A DNA stretch of 64,000 nucleotides from Rhodobacterales bacterium. Lineage in GTDB: Bacteria; Pseudomonadota; Alphaproteobacteria; Rhodobacterales; Rhodobacteraceae. The DNA lies in contig PDRW01000026.1 in the NCBI GenBank assembly GCA_002746935.1, positions 27,796 to 91,795 on the forward strand. The letters are read 5' to 3'. Within the stretch, counting starts at the first letter, position 1, and each line of letters begins with the position of its first letter. Position numbers and translations under genes: made by a program. This document shows, in pieces, positions 8,807 to 17,737 of this stretch. Below the pieces are notes generated by a model. It ran no database searches, was not told the DNA's origin, and saw nothing but the letters and a program-made list of their open reading frames with translations.

Positions 8807-9115
8807 GGAATCTCCAGTTCTGCTGGCGGGCTTCAAAGGGCGGGCTCGATCCTTCCGCGCCCACCCACGAGGGGCCGCGCGGTTCACGTCTCGCGGAAGG
8901 ACGGGCCCTTATACACCGCCCCCGCCGCGATGCAAGCGGCACGGTGCCCACACTTGCGCCCCCGCCTTGCCCCTTTCCCCCGCTCCGGCAGCCACCGCGA
9001 ATATTTCGTCAAATTGCCGCGGAGTTTCGTCAAATCGCCGGAGTGATGACACATTCATACCACCGTGACGGATAGACTCCGGCCAAACGGAGCAGGCACA
9101 ACGGGGGAGCCCGCA
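8807..9115. other. 309-bp divergent promoter region
   Basis: Lies between rpsF (minus) and the gene starting at 9116 (plus) and must hold promoters for both. It contains a spaced 16-bp direct repeat at 9004-9040. No further gene seen. Confidence 0.45.
9004..9040. promoter_or_regulatory. Direct repeat with 21-bp spacing (possible operator)
   Basis: TTTCGTCAAATTGCCG (9004-9019) and TTTCGTCAAATCGCCG (9025-9040) match at 15 of 16 bases. Their starts are 21 bp apart, two helical turns, so both would face the same side of the DNA. They lie 76 bp before the plus-strand gene and about 200 bp before rpsF. Regulator unknown. Confidence 0.45.
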
Positions 9116-9766
9116 ATGGCACTCTCTGACGATCACCCCGGTCTCCGGCCCCGGCCCGGAACCGACGGCCAGGGGCCGGTCATCCGCGAGACCCCCTGGG
9201 GCTACATCATTGGCGCCAACGAGGCTGAGCCCGACATCCGCGCGGCCGGGTCCATTGCCGGACCTGTTGCGGGATCCCTGCTGCTTCTGGCCGCCGCCGG
9301 GCTGTGGCTGCTGCCGGACCCGAACCACAGCACCGGTCTCGCCGCCATCAGGATCGCCGCAACGGTTATGTTCGCGGTCACCGGCGGCTGTCTCTTCCGG
9401 GCCGGCCGCAACGCCAGGCAGCCCGAATACCGGATTGATCTGCAACGCCGCGAAATCCGCATGGCCTTTCCAGGGCGCGGGTTTCCAGGGCGCGGGCCAG
9501 GGCGCGGGCCAGGGCGCGGGACTGTCCGCCCCTCCGCCCGGGCCGGCTTCGAGGATGTCGGCTCCGTCTTTCTGCTGCGGTCGGAAGGCCTTCAGCCCAC
9601 ACGGCTGTTCCTGCGGCTTGCCGAGCCCCCCACCGAACTCGAGATCGCGCACGGAAGCCGGGCGCGGATCGAAGCCCTGAAAAACCGCCTGTCCGAAGAT
9701 CTTTCCGGCCAGGCCCGCCAACCGGTCGCGCATCAGCTCGGCCGTCACCAGCGCCTCGCCGCCTGA
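9116..9766 (+). CDS. Two-TM protein with PH-like C-terminal region, unknown function
   Basis: 216 residues; not recognised. The ATG at 9116 follows GGGGGAG. A hydrophilic N-terminus of about 50 residues is followed by two TM helices (VAGSLLLLAAAGLWLL and IAATVMFAVTGGCLF), then a soluble region (YRIDLQRREIRMAF, FEDVGSVFLL, RLFLRLAEPPTELEIAHGS, IEALKNRLSEDL). The strand-rich part ending in a helix resembles bacterial PH-like domains after a TM hairpin; that is an impression, not a match. A Gly/Arg/Pro segment in the middle comes from a DNA repeat at 9467-9520. Confidence 0.6.
   Translation: MALSDDHPGLRPRPGTDGQGPVIRETPWGYIIGANEAEPDIRAAGSIAGPVAGSLLLLAAAGLWLLPDPNHSTGLAAIRIAATVMFAVTGGCLFRAGRNARQPEYRIDLQRREIRMAFPGRGFPGRGPGRGPGRGTVRPSARAGFEDVGSVFLLRSEGLQPTRLFLRLAEPPTELEIAHGSRARIEALKNRLSEDLSGQARQPVAHQLGRHQRLAA
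9467..9520. repeat. In-frame minisatellite (15- and 12-bp units)
   Basis: Two copies of TTTCCAGGGCGCGGG are followed by two copies of CCAGGGCGCGGG inside the two-TM protein gene. They encode FPGRG, FPGRG, PGRG, PGRG. Unit lengths are multiples of three, so copy number changes would keep the frame. Confidence 0.8.
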
Positions 9767-9945
9767 CCCGGGACGCCTGCCCGCAGAGGCACCCCGACAG
9801 GCACGCGACGCGCTGATCTGCCGCCCGGCAGGCCCGAGGGCCTGCTTCGTCCCGCGCCGCATCGCCGATCTGCCCGGAGGTGCGGCGCTTTCCTTTTGGG
9901 TCCGCCTCCGCTACCAGATGCGGGAGAGACAGAAAGGGAGGGGTC

Positions 9946-10887
9946 ATGACCCGCGCATTCGTATTCCCGGGCCAGGGGGCACAGACGATCGGCATGGGCC
10001 GCGCACTGGCCGAGGCCTGTCCGGCGGCAAAGGCGGTGTTCGACGAGGTGGACGAGGCGCTCGGCGAGAGCCTGAGCGCGCTGATCTGGGAGGGCGAGCA
10101 GGAGGCGCTCACCCTCACCCGAAACGCCCAGCCCGCGCTGATGGCCACCTCGCTCGCGGCGATGCGCGCGCTCGAAGCCGAAGGCGTGGGCATCGAAGCG
10201 GCGGCCTTCGTCGCCGGCCACTCGCTTGGCGAATATTCGGCGCTGGCCGCGGCCGGGGCGCTTTCGCTCGCCGATACCGCGCGGCTGCTGCGCACCCGGG
10301 GCGAAGCGATGCAGGACGCGGTGCCGGTCGGCGAAGGCGCCATGGCGGCGCTGCTCGGGCTCGATTTCGAGGCCGCGTCGAAAATCGCGAAGGAAGCCGC
10401 TGAAGGCGAGGTCTGCCAGGCGGCAAACGACAACGACCCGACCCAGGTGGTGGTCTCCGGCCACAAGGCGGCGGTCGAACGCGCCGTCGCCCTCGCCAGG
10501 GAAAGCGGCGCCAAACGCGCCATGCTGCTGCCGGTCTCCGCCCCGTTCCACTGCGCGCTGATGCAGCCCGCCGCTGAAGCGATGGCCGAAGCGCTGTCGC
10601 ATGTGGACATCCAGCGGCCGGCGGTGCCGCTGGTCGCCAATGTACGCGCGGCGGGCCTCTCGGACCCGACCACCATCCGCTCGCTGCTGGTGGAACAGAT
10701 CACCGGCGCGGTGCGCTGGCGCGAAAGCGTGTCCTGGATGGGCGCCCATGGGGTTGAGGAAATCTGGGAGATCGGCGCCGGCAAGGCGCTGTCGGGGATG
10801 ATCCGCCGGATCAACCGCGAGATCGCCACGCGTCAGGTGGGCACCCCCGAAGAGGTGAAGGCCGCGGCCGAAAGCCTCGCGCAGTAA
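9946..10887 (+). CDS. fabD: Malonyl-CoA:ACP transacylase
   Basis: 313-residue enzyme moving malonyl groups from CoA to acyl carrier protein at the start of fatty-acid synthesis. It shows the FPGQGAQTIGMG N-terminus, the active-site serine in GHSLGEYSAL near residue 91, and the VSAPFHCALM segment with the catalytic histidine near residue 200. Start ATG at 9946 follows GGGAGG; the frame extends upstream but without family similarity. First gene of fabD-fabG-acpP. Confidence 0.98.
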   Translation: MTRAFVFPGQGAQTIGMGRALAEACPAAKAVFDEVDEALGESLSALIWEGEQEALTLTRNAQPALMATSLAAMRALEAEGVGIEAAAFVAGHSLGEYSALAAAGALSLADTARLLRTRGEAMQDAVPVGEGAMAALLGLDFEAASKIAKEAAEGEVCQAANDNDPTQVVVSGHKAAVERAVALARESGAKRAMLLPVSAPFHCALMQPAAEAMAEALSHVDIQRPAVPLVANVRAAGLSDPTTIRSLLVEQITGAVRWRESVSWMGAHGVEEIWEIGAGKALSGMIRRINREIATRQVGTPEEVKAAAESLAQ

Positions 10888-10894
10888 CTGCACC

Positions 10895-10919
10895 CCGGGG
10901 CTTTTCCCAAAAGCCCCGG
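10895..10919 (+). terminator. Perfect hairpin after fabD
   Basis: 11-bp arms CCGGGGCTTTT and AAAAGCCCCGG around a 3-base loop, 8 bp after the fabD stop. No T-run follows, so it may attenuate or stabilise mRNA between fabD and fabG rather than stop transcription. Confidence 0.45.
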
Positions 10920-10986
10920 CAAATCCGTCACCTGAAAATCCGTCACAAGGACATATCAGGATTTGCCCGCCACGGAAGGAAACACA

Positions 10987-11724
10987 ATGTTCGATCTCAC
11001 CGGCAAGACCGCTCTTGTCACCGGCGCCTCCGGCGGCATCGGCGGCGCGATCGCCCGCGCACTGCACGGCGCCGGCGCTGTCGTCGGCCTATCCGGCACC
11101 CGCGAAGCGCCGCTTCAGGCCCTCGCCGCCGAGCTTGGCGACCGCGCCCATGTGCTGCCCTGCAACCTTTCCGACCCCGAAGCCGTCGACGCGCTGCCGA
11201 AACAAGCCATCGCCGCCATGGGCGGGGTCGATATTCTCGTCAACAACGCCGGCATCACCCGCGACCAGGTGTTCATGCGGATGTCCGACGCCGACTGGCA
11301 ATCGGTGATCGACGTCAACCTCACCGCCACCATGCGGCTCTGCCGCGGCGTGATGCGGCCGATGATGAAGGCGCGCTGGGGGCGGATCGTCAATATCTCG
11401 TCGATCGTCGGCGCCACCGGCAACCCGGGCCAGGCCAATTACGCCGCCTCCAAGGCGGGCATGGTCGGGCTCACCAAGTCGATCGCCCATGAGGTCGCGA
11501 GCCGCGGCATCACCGCCAATTGCGTCGCCCCCGGGTTCATCGCCACCGCGATGACCGACAAGCTGACCGATGACCAGAAGGCCACGATCAACGCCCAGAT
11601 CCCCGCCGCCCGCATGGGCACGCCGGAGGAGATCGCCGCCGCGGTGCTCTATCTCGCCGCCCCCGAAGCGGCTTACGTCACCGGCGCCACGCTGCATGTC
11701 AACGGCGGCATGGCGATGCTCTGA
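10987..11724 (+). CDS. fabG: 3-oxoacyl-ACP reductase
   Basis: 245-residue NADPH-dependent short-chain dehydrogenase that reduces 3-oxoacyl-ACP in each elongation cycle. It has the TGASGGIG cofactor loop, the NNAG motif, catalytic Ser in NISSIVGATG, and Tyr/Lys in NYAASKAG. Start ATG at 10987 follows GGAAGG, 99 bp after fabD. Two AAATCCGTCAC copies lie in the gap before it. Confidence 0.98.
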   Translation: MFDLTGKTALVTGASGGIGGAIARALHGAGAVVGLSGTREAPLQALAAELGDRAHVLPCNLSDPEAVDALPKQAIAAMGGVDILVNNAGITRDQVFMRMSDADWQSVIDVNLTATMRLCRGVMRPMMKARWGRIVNISSIVGATGNPGQANYAASKAGMVGLTKSIAHEVASRGITANCVAPGFIATAMTDKLTDDQKATINAQIPAARMGTPEEIAAAVLYLAAPEAAYVTGATLHVNGGMAML

Positions 11725-11949
11725 GGCCCCGGAAACGGGCAGGTCGCGACAATCCGCGCGGCCGGGACAAACCGTTTGCCCCGCTCATCCAGTATGATAA
11801 AGGGGGGCAGATTTGGCCCCCTTGCCATATGAACGGGCGGGGGCCTTGTGGGTGTTGCACCCCGAAAATTTCGAAACGGCCCCTGGCCGGAGCAACCGGG
11901 CGAAAAGCCTGAAACCCGGGCCAAGAGCCTGAAAAAGTGAGGAAAGAAC

Positions 11950-12183
11950 ATGAGCGACATCGCTGATCGCGTGAAGAAAATCGTTGTCGAGCACCTCGGC
12001 GTTGAAGAAGACAAGGTTGTTGAATCGGCCTCCTTCATCGACGATCTCGGCGCCGACAGCCTCGACACCGTTGAGCTGGTCATGGCTTTCGAAGAAGAGT
12101 TCGGCATCGAGATCCCGGACGACGCGGCAGAAGGCATCCAGACCTTCGGCGATGCAGTCAAGTTCATCGGCGGAGCCGTCTGA
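11950..12183 (+). CDS. acpP: Acyl carrier protein
   Basis: 77-residue acidic carrier of fatty-acyl chains. The phosphopantetheine serine is in [19 protein letters not shown], near residue 37. SD AGGAAAG precedes the ATG. It sits 225 bp behind fabG and is followed by a strong terminator. A TATGAT hexamer near 11793 could be part of its own promoter, without a convincing -35. fabF, the usual next gene, is not here. Confidence 0.98.
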   Translation: MSDIADRVKKIVVEHLGVEEDKVVESASFIDDLGADSLDTVELVMAFEEEFGIEIPDDAAEGIQTFGDAVKFIGGAV

Positions 12184-12228
12184 ACCGCCCGCATGGGCCA
12201 CCCCGGGGAAGAGCCCGGACGGAAAATG

Positions 12229-12258
12229 CGGCGTCCCGTTCGGGGCGCCGTTTTCTTT
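12229..12258 (+). terminator. Rho-independent terminator of acpP
   Basis: Stem CGGCGTCCC/GGGGCGCCG (nine pairs including one G-U) with a GTTC loop, followed by TTTTCTTT, 46 bp after the acpP stop. Confidence 0.8.
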
Positions 12259-12317
12259 GCCTTACGGCAAGCCCCCCTGCCCCGGCTGCCCCTGCTGGCC
12301 GGGCGGGCGCCCGGTTG

Positions 12318-13574
12318 TCACCCGCCCAGCCGCTCCAGCGCCGCGCGGGTCGCCACCCCGGTCACCGGCAGCCCTTCGGCCGCCTCCCAGGCGCGGATCG
12401 CGGCGGTGGTGCGGTGGCCGAACACCCCGTCAGCACCGCCGGTGTCGAACCCGGCCCGGGTGAGCCTGGTCTGCAACGCCTGACGCGCCTCGAAATCGAG
12501 TTCGGCACGGGTCGCCGCCAGCGGCTTGCCTCCGCCCAGCCGGTCGGCCAGATGCCCGACCCCGAGCGCATATTTGATCGAATCGTTATAGGCCCGCAGC
12601 ACCCTGGTATTGGCGAACAGCAGAAAGGCCGGACCGCCCGCGCCATCGGGCAGGATCAGTTCCGCCGCCCCGTGGTCCGGCACCGCGCCGCCGCCGACGC
12701 GGGTCACGCCACGGGCGCGCCATTCGGCCACGGAACGGGTCGCGAGCGGGTCGCGCCCCCCCGGCAGGCGCACCTGAAGCCCCCAGGGCGCGCCCGCCAC
12801 CCAGCCGGAGGCGCTGAGGTAGTTGGCCGCAGAAGCGAGCGCGTCCGCCGGATCCTCGCCCCGGATGTCGCGCCGCCCGTCGCCGTCGAAATCCACGCCA
12901 TGGGCGAGCCAGGTCGAGGGCATGAACTGCATGTGCCCCATCGCGCCCGCCCAGCTTCCCCTGAGCGGGCCGGGGCCGGTGTCGCCCGCCTCGACAATCC
13001 TGAGCGCCGCGAGCAATTCGCCCTCGAAATAGCTGGCGCGGCGGGCTTCGAAGGCCAGCGTCGCCAGCGCCGAGATCACCGGGGTCTTGCCGGTCATCGC
13101 GCCAAAGCCGCTCTCCATCCCCCAGATCGCCGCCAGCACCTCGCGGGGCACGCCGAAACGCGCTTCAAGACGGTCGAACAGCCGCCGGTGGCGCTTCAGT
13201 TTCGCGGCGCCGATCCTGAGCCGCTCCGGCGAGGCGGCGCGGGCGATATAGGCTTCGAGCGGGCGGCGGGGGGCGGTCTGGGCGCGATCGGTCGCGGTAA
13301 CGCGGGAAAGATATTGCACATTGGCAAAGGCGCGGTCGAAGGTGGCGGGTGCAATGCCTTCGGCCAGCGCGCGGCGGCGGAACCCGGCGACCCAGGCATG
13401 AAACCCCGGGTCTGGCCGGGGTTTCGGGCGGATCTTCGGCGGCCCCCCGGAGCGCCGGTCAGGACGCGGTTCCGGCGGTTCGCCGGCCGATGCCGCAAGC
13501 CCCGCGCGGCAACCGCAGCCAAGCCCGAAAGCGGTGAGCCCGAACGTTAGCTGTCTGCGTCCGATCTCTGCCAT
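12318..13574 (-). CDS. MltB-type lytic murein transglycosylase
   Basis: 418-residue exported enzyme that cleaves peptidoglycan glycan strands. The start at 13574 follows GGAGG. A twin-arginine-like signal (RRQLTFGLTAFGLG) opens the protein, followed by a Pro/Arg-rich linker. The catalytic glutamate lies in WGMESGFG near residue 155; GAMGHMQFMPSTW and the Asp-rich VDFDGDGRRDI turn are family features. The last 60 residues form a PG-binding-1 domain (GGADGVFGHRTTAAIRAWE). Convergent with acpP. Confidence 0.93.
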   Translation of the reverse strand: MAEIGRRQLTFGLTAFGLGCGCRAGLAASAGEPPEPRPDRRSGGPPKIRPKPRPDPGFHAWVAGFRRRALAEGIAPATFDRAFANVQYLSRVTATDRAQTAPRRPLEAYIARAASPERLRIGAAKLKRHRRLFDRLEARFGVPREVLAAIWGMESGFGAMTGKTPVISALATLAFEARRASYFEGELLAALRIVEAGDTGPGPLRGSWAGAMGHMQFMPSTWLAHGVDFDGDGRRDIRGEDPADALASAANYLSASGWVAGAPWGLQVRLPGGRDPLATRSVAEWRARGVTRVGGGAVPDHGAAELILPDGAGGPAFLLFANTRVLRAYNDSIKYALGVGHLADRLGGGKPLAATRAELDFEARQALQTRLTRAGFDTGGADGVFGHRTTAAIRAWEAAEGLPVTGVATRAALERLGG

Positions 13575-13682
13575 TGTCTGCCTCCGATCGCGGCCCCGCA
13601 GAAAGGCTAAACCAAACCGGGCGGGGCACAAGCCGCAACGGGACGGACAAGCGAAAAGCGGCGCGCCGGAACCCCGCCGCGC

Positions 13683-13707
13683 CGCCCGGGTAAGCTTTGC
13701 CCGGGCG
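13683..13707 (-). terminator. Hairpin behind ppk2
   Basis: Perfect 8-bp arms CGCCCGGG and CCCGGGCG around a 9-base loop, 26 bp after the ppk2 stop. No U-run on the minus strand, so termination is possible but unproven. Confidence 0.4.
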
Positions 13708-13732
13708 AGCGCAGCCCCCGGGACTTCCCCGG

Positions 13733-14824
13733 TTACTTCTTCTGCTTGCGCCGATGGCTCGGATGCAGGCTCGAACCCAGGATATGCTCAGCCCCGTGGA
13801 TCACCTGGCTGGCATGGCCGATGATCAGCGGATCGGGCTCGGTCACCAGCGAGGTGTTCTTTTCAGGATAGTCCAGCGTGTGCAGGAAGTGGCGGATCGC
13901 TTCGAGACGCGCGCGCTTCTTGTCGTTGGATTTCACGATGGTCCAGGGCGCGTCGGCGGTGTGGGTGTAGAAGAACATCGCCTCTTTCGCCTCGGTGTAA
14001 TCGTCCCACTTGTCGAGCGAGGCCTTGTCCACCGGCGACAGCTTCCACTGTTTCAGCGGATCATGCTCGCGCGACTTGAAGCGGCGCAGCTGCTCGTCGC
14101 GGGTCACCGAGAACCAGAATTTGTAGAGCCGGATGCCGGAACGGACGAGCATCCGCTCAAGATCGGGTGCCTGACGCATGAATTCGAGATATTCGTTGGG
14201 CGAACAGAAACCCATCACCCGCTCGACACCGGCGCGGTTATACCACGACCGGTCGAACAGCACGATCTCGCCCGCCGTCGGCAGATGCGCGAGATAGCGC
14301 TGGAAGAACCACTGGCCCTTTTCCTCGTCGGTGGGCTTGTTGAGCGCCACGACACGGGCTTCGCGCGGGTTCAGATGCTCCATGAAGCGCTTGATGGTGC
14401 CGCCCTTGCCGGCGGCGTCGCGGCCCTCGAAAACCAGCACGAATTTCTGGCCGGTGTCCTTGACCCATTTCTGGACCTTCAGAAGCTCGGCCTGAAGCTT
14501 CGCCTTCTCACGCTCGTAGCTCTTGCGGTCGAGCTTGCCTTCATAGGGGTATTCGCCGTTTTCGAAGGTCTGGCGGATGAGATCGGAGGTCACCTGCGGG
14601 AACATGCGCTTGCGTTCGGCCGCCTTTTCGCGGGCCAGTTCTTCTTCCATCTGCTTTTCTTCGGCGAGTTTCGCGCGTGCCCGGCGGCGCAGCTCTTCGC
14701 GCTCTTTCGGGGTGCGCTCGCGCTTCTTCAGCGCCTTGGCGCCGGCTTTCGCCTTTCCGGCCCCTGATTCCATGCCCCCGTTGGGCTTGGCCTTGTCGGC
14801 CGGCTTGCTGGACGGTGCTGGCAT
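13733..14824 (-). CDS. ppk2: Polyphosphate kinase 2
   Basis: 363-residue PPK2-family kinase that transfers phosphate between polyphosphate and nucleotides. Walker A is in EGRDAAGKGGTIKR near residue 135 and Walker B in VLFDRSWYNRAGVE near residue 190; the lid segment RFKSREHDPLKQWKLSP is also clear. Before the core lies a charged Lys/Arg/Glu helix of about 80 residues. ATG 14824 follows GGGAG; a GTG at 14845 is possible but less well placed. The C-terminus is basic (HRRKQKK). Confidence 0.96.
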   Translation of the reverse strand: MPAPSSKPADKAKPNGGMESGAGKAKAGAKALKKRERTPKEREELRRRARAKLAEEKQMEEELAREKAAERKRMFPQVTSDLIRQTFENGEYPYEGKLDRKSYEREKAKLQAELLKVQKWVKDTGQKFVLVFEGRDAAGKGGTIKRFMEHLNPREARVVALNKPTDEEKGQWFFQRYLAHLPTAGEIVLFDRSWYNRAGVERVMGFCSPNEYLEFMRQAPDLERMLVRSGIRLYKFWFSVTRDEQLRRFKSREHDPLKQWKLSPVDKASLDKWDDYTEAKEAMFFYTHTADAPWTIVKSNDKKRARLEAIRHFLHTLDYPEKNTSLVTEPDPLIIGHASQVIHGAEHILGSSLHPSHRRKQKK

Positions 14825-15056
14825 TTCTTCTCTCCCTTTGTTCACTTGGCAACGGTTTTATTGGAGCCTCGGGCCTTCCGCCTTGATCCGGGTCAACAAG
14901 CCCGAAGACATTCAGTTTACGGAATATCAAAGAAATGGCCGATCGACCGGAATTGTAAACAACCCTTTCGAAATACCATTCTGAAACCGCCCCCACGCCC
15001 AAATCCCGCCGCCTTTGAAAGCGAGTTTCGCCGCGCCAGCAGACGAGGAGAACACC

Positions 15057-15212
15057 ATGCCGCTTTTCGGGCTTCACAGCCTCACCGTCGATCAGGTCAT
15101 TCTTGCCATTCTGACAACCGCCGCCCTGCGCGAATTGCTTCCCGTCGTGCTTCCGGCTTCGGTGGCCGGTCCGAACGGCTGGCTGCTGCGGATCGAGGAC
15201 GACGAAGAATAG
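15057..15212 (+). CDS. Small membrane protein, 51 residues, unknown
   Basis: Short ORF with a strong GAGGAG ribosome-binding site. It encodes MPLFGLHSLTVDQ, then a hydrophobic helix (ILAILTTAALRELLPVVL) and an acidic end (RIEDDEE). It stands alone between ppk2 and lysK with no partner gene. Not recognised; the ribosome-binding site and the ordered hydrophobic/acidic layout suggest it is real. Confidence 0.5.
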   Translation: MPLFGLHSLTVDQVILAILTTAALRELLPVVLPASVAGPNGWLLRIEDDEE

Positions 15213-15393
15213 ACCCCACCGCCCGGCGCGGACAAGCGCGCCGGAAACGGGGGCTCCCCACAGCGGGATTCCCCTTCTGCCTTTCAGCGCAGCCCGCTTT
15301 CCAGCACAACCGCCGCAACCGCCGCAACCTGCCGCAGCGCAGGCCCGGTGCCGCGGGCGTACGGCGTCCGGCATCTGGCGTACGGCACCCGGA

Positions 15394-16992
15394 TCAGCCG
15401 CCCGAAGGCGCCTCCGGCCCGACCAGCTCGCCCGCCAGCGCCTTGTCGATCAGCGCCACGGTCTCGCCCACCCCGTAGAGCGCCACGAAGGAGCCGAAAC
15501 GCGGGCCCTGATCGGCGCCCAGAAGCACCTGATAGAGCGCCTTGAACCAGTCGCGCATCGGGTCAAAGCGTTCGCGCCCACAGGCGAAAACCTCCGATTG
15601 CAACGCCTCGCCATCGGCCGGGCCGTCCCACGCCGCCAGCCGGGCGCGCAGGTCTTCGAGCGCCACACGCTCCAGCGCCGTGGCCTCCCGGTAGGTCTTC
15701 GCGGGGGCCACGAAATCCTGATAATATTTCACCGCGAAACCCGCCGCCGCATCGAGGTCGGGATGGGTTTCGGGCGAGGCGTCGGGGGCGTAATTGCGGA
15801 TGAAGCCCCAGAGCACGTTCTTGTCATCGGCGCTCGCCACCGAGGCGAGGTTGAGCAGCATCGCGAAGCTCACCACCATGTTCGACGCCGGCGGGTTGGG
15901 CCCGTGGATATGGAACACCGGGTTGGCGAGGCGCTGCTTGTCGTCCTGACGCGGGAAGGCGGCGAGCTGCTGATGGTATTCGTCCACCGCTTTGGGGATC
16001 ACGTCGAAATACAGCCGCTTCGCCGTCTTCGGCTTCTGATACATGAAATATTGCAGGCTCTCGGGGGCGGCATAGGTGAGCCATTCCTCCATCGACAGGC
16101 CGTTGCCCTTCGACTTGGAGATCTTCTGGCCATGCTCGTCGTTGAACAGCTCATAGCTCAGCGTCTCCGGCGGGGTCTTGCCGAGCGCGCGGCAGATCTT
16201 CGTGCTCTGGGTCACCGAGTCGATCAGATCCTTGCCGGACATTTCGTAATCCACCCCCAGCGCCGCCCAGCGCATGCCCCAGTCGGGCTTCCATTGCAGC
16301 TTCACATGGCCGCCGGTGACCGGGATCTCGACCCGCTCGCCGTCGGGCTCTTCATAGACGATCGTGCCCCGCGCCAGATTGCGCTCCAGCGTCGGCACCT
16401 GAAGCACATGGCCGGTTTTCGGGCTGACCGGCAGGAAGGGCGAATAGGTGGCGCGGCGCTCTTCGCCCAGCGTCGGCAGCATGATCGCCATGATCTTGTC
16501 GAACCGCTCCAGCGCCACCATCAGCATCTCGTCGAACCGGCCGGAGGTGTAATATGCCGTCGCCGAGGCGAATTCGTAGTCGAAGCCGAAACTGTCGAGA
16601 AAGGCGTTAAGACGGGCGTTGTTATGGGCACCGAAGCTCTCATGGGTGCCGAAAGGGTCGCGCACGCGGGTGAGCGGCAGGTGCAGGTCTTCGGCCATCT
16701 CCGCCTGGTTCGGCACATTGCCGGGCACCTTCCTGAGCCCGTCCATATCGTCGGAAAAGCAGATCAGCCGGGTCGGGATGTCGCTGAGCAGCTCAAAAGC
16801 CCGGCGCACCATGGTGGTGCGGGCGACCTCGCCGAACGTGCCGATATGCGGCAGGCCCGAGGGGCCATAGCCGGTTTCGAACAGCACATGGCCTTTTTCG
16901 GGCGGCGCCTTGCGGAAGCGTTTCACCAGACGGCGGGCCTCTTCGAAGGGCCAGGCCTTCGAGCTTTCTGCAAGGGCGCGCAATTCGGACAT
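15394..16992 (-). CDS. lysK: Class I lysyl-tRNA synthetase
   Basis: 532-residue class I enzyme charging tRNA-Lys, the LysRS-I type found in archaea and many alphaproteobacteria instead of the class II LysS. HIGH-type motif GPSGLPHIG near residue 45 and KMSKS-type motif KISKSKGNG near residue 295 are both present. The start at 16992 ([19 protein letters not shown]) follows GGAGAG. The C-terminal alpha-helical anticodon-binding part runs to the end. Divergent from the TerB-like gene. Confidence 0.97.
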   Translation of the reverse strand: MSELRALAESSKAWPFEEARRLVKRFRKAPPEKGHVLFETGYGPSGLPHIGTFGEVARTTMVRRAFELLSDIPTRLICFSDDMDGLRKVPGNVPNQAEMAEDLHLPLTRVRDPFGTHESFGAHNNARLNAFLDSFGFDYEFASATAYYTSGRFDEMLMVALERFDKIMAIMLPTLGEERRATYSPFLPVSPKTGHVLQVPTLERNLARGTIVYEEPDGERVEIPVTGGHVKLQWKPDWGMRWAALGVDYEMSGKDLIDSVTQSTKICRALGKTPPETLSYELFNDEHGQKISKSKGNGLSMEEWLTYAAPESLQYFMYQKPKTAKRLYFDVIPKAVDEYHQQLAAFPRQDDKQRLANPVFHIHGPNPPASNMVVSFAMLLNLASVASADDKNVLWGFIRNYAPDASPETHPDLDAAAGFAVKYYQDFVAPAKTYREATALERVALEDLRARLAAWDGPADGEALQSEVFACGRERFDPMRDWFKALYQVLLGADQGPRFGSFVALYGVGETVALIDKALAGELVGPEAPSGG

Positions 16993-17139
16993 GTCTCTCT
17001 CCTTCGAAGTGCCGCGGGCGGGGGGCTGCGGGGTATCACGACCCCCCCCCCGGCCCCCCGCGATCACCGGTTCCTATTGAAGCCTTTCGCGGGGGTCAAT
17101 ATTCTGCGGGGAAACAGCCTGAGCGTAAAGGAGGCCGAG

Positions 17140-17568
17140 GTGCCCGACGAACCCCATGCCCTGTCGCCCGAGGATTGTCTCGTCGCGGTGATGATCGCGG
17201 TTTCCGCCTCCGACAGCGAGATCCGCACGGTCGAGCTTCTGCATATAGAGGCGAGCGTCAACAACCTGCCGGTCTTCGGCGCCTATGACGCCGACCGGAT
17301 CAAGGTGGTCGCTCAGGTGGTGTTCGACCTTCTCGGCGAGGAAGACGGGCTGGATGCGCTGTTCGGTCTGGTGCGCGAGAACCTCCCCGAACGGCTCTAT
17401 GAAACCGCCTATGCGCTGGCCTGCGACGTGGGCGCCTCGGACGGGGCGCTGCACACCCAGGAATTGCGCATTCTCGAGGAGATCCGCCATGAGCTGTCGA
17501 TCGACCGGCTGCACGCGGCAGCGATCGAACGGGGCGCGCGGGCGCGGCATCTGACGCTGGAGGCTTAG
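17140..17568 (+). CDS. TerB-family protein
   Basis: 142-residue all-helical acidic protein of the tellurite-resistance TerB-like family; family members bind metals, but the cellular role is mostly unknown. Conserved-looking helices: PEDCLVAVMIAVSASDSEI, YETAYALACDVGASDGAL, ELRILEEIRHEL. No ATG fits; GTG at 17140 lies behind AAGGAGG and starts VPDEPHALSPEDC. No other ter genes are nearby, so a housekeeping role is more likely than tellurite resistance. Confidence 0.8.
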   Translation: MPDEPHALSPEDCLVAVMIAVSASDSEIRTVELLHIEASVNNLPVFGAYDADRIKVVAQVVFDLLGEEDGLDALFGLVRENLPERLYETAYALACDVGASDGALHTQELRILEEIRHELSIDRLHAAAIERGARARHLTLEA

Positions 17569-17606
17569 GCGGCCGGCGTTGCGAGCGCACCGGGCGGTCG
17601 GGTCTT

Positions 17607-17627
17607 GAGTATTTGAGCCAAGAAAAA
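17607..17627 (+). repeat. Recurring intergenic motif, copy 1
   Basis: GAGTATTTGAGCCAAGAAAA lies behind the TerB-like gene. A similar string with GAGGTATTT and GAAGAAA occurs behind ilvC (20641-20663). Both follow a gene's 3' end. I recall similar strings in Rhodobacteraceae intergenic DNA; function unknown. Confidence 0.4.
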
Positions 17628-17737
17628 GGGGGGGTGCCGGGCTGGCGTGGTTTGGCGTCCGGCTTGACCTCGGGCAGCGATTGCGGGACATCTCGTGCAA
17701 ACCGCCGCCTGCGCGGCCCGATATTGCGGAGTGCCTC

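Noticed and set aside
12318-13574. Lipoprotein signal in the MltB-type enzyme
   Set aside because: The Cys residues near GLGCGC lack a proper lipobox; the RRQLTF pattern fits a Tat signal better.
17140-17568. Tellurite-resistance island
   Set aside because: Only one TerB-like gene is present; no terC, terD, terZ or other ter genes.
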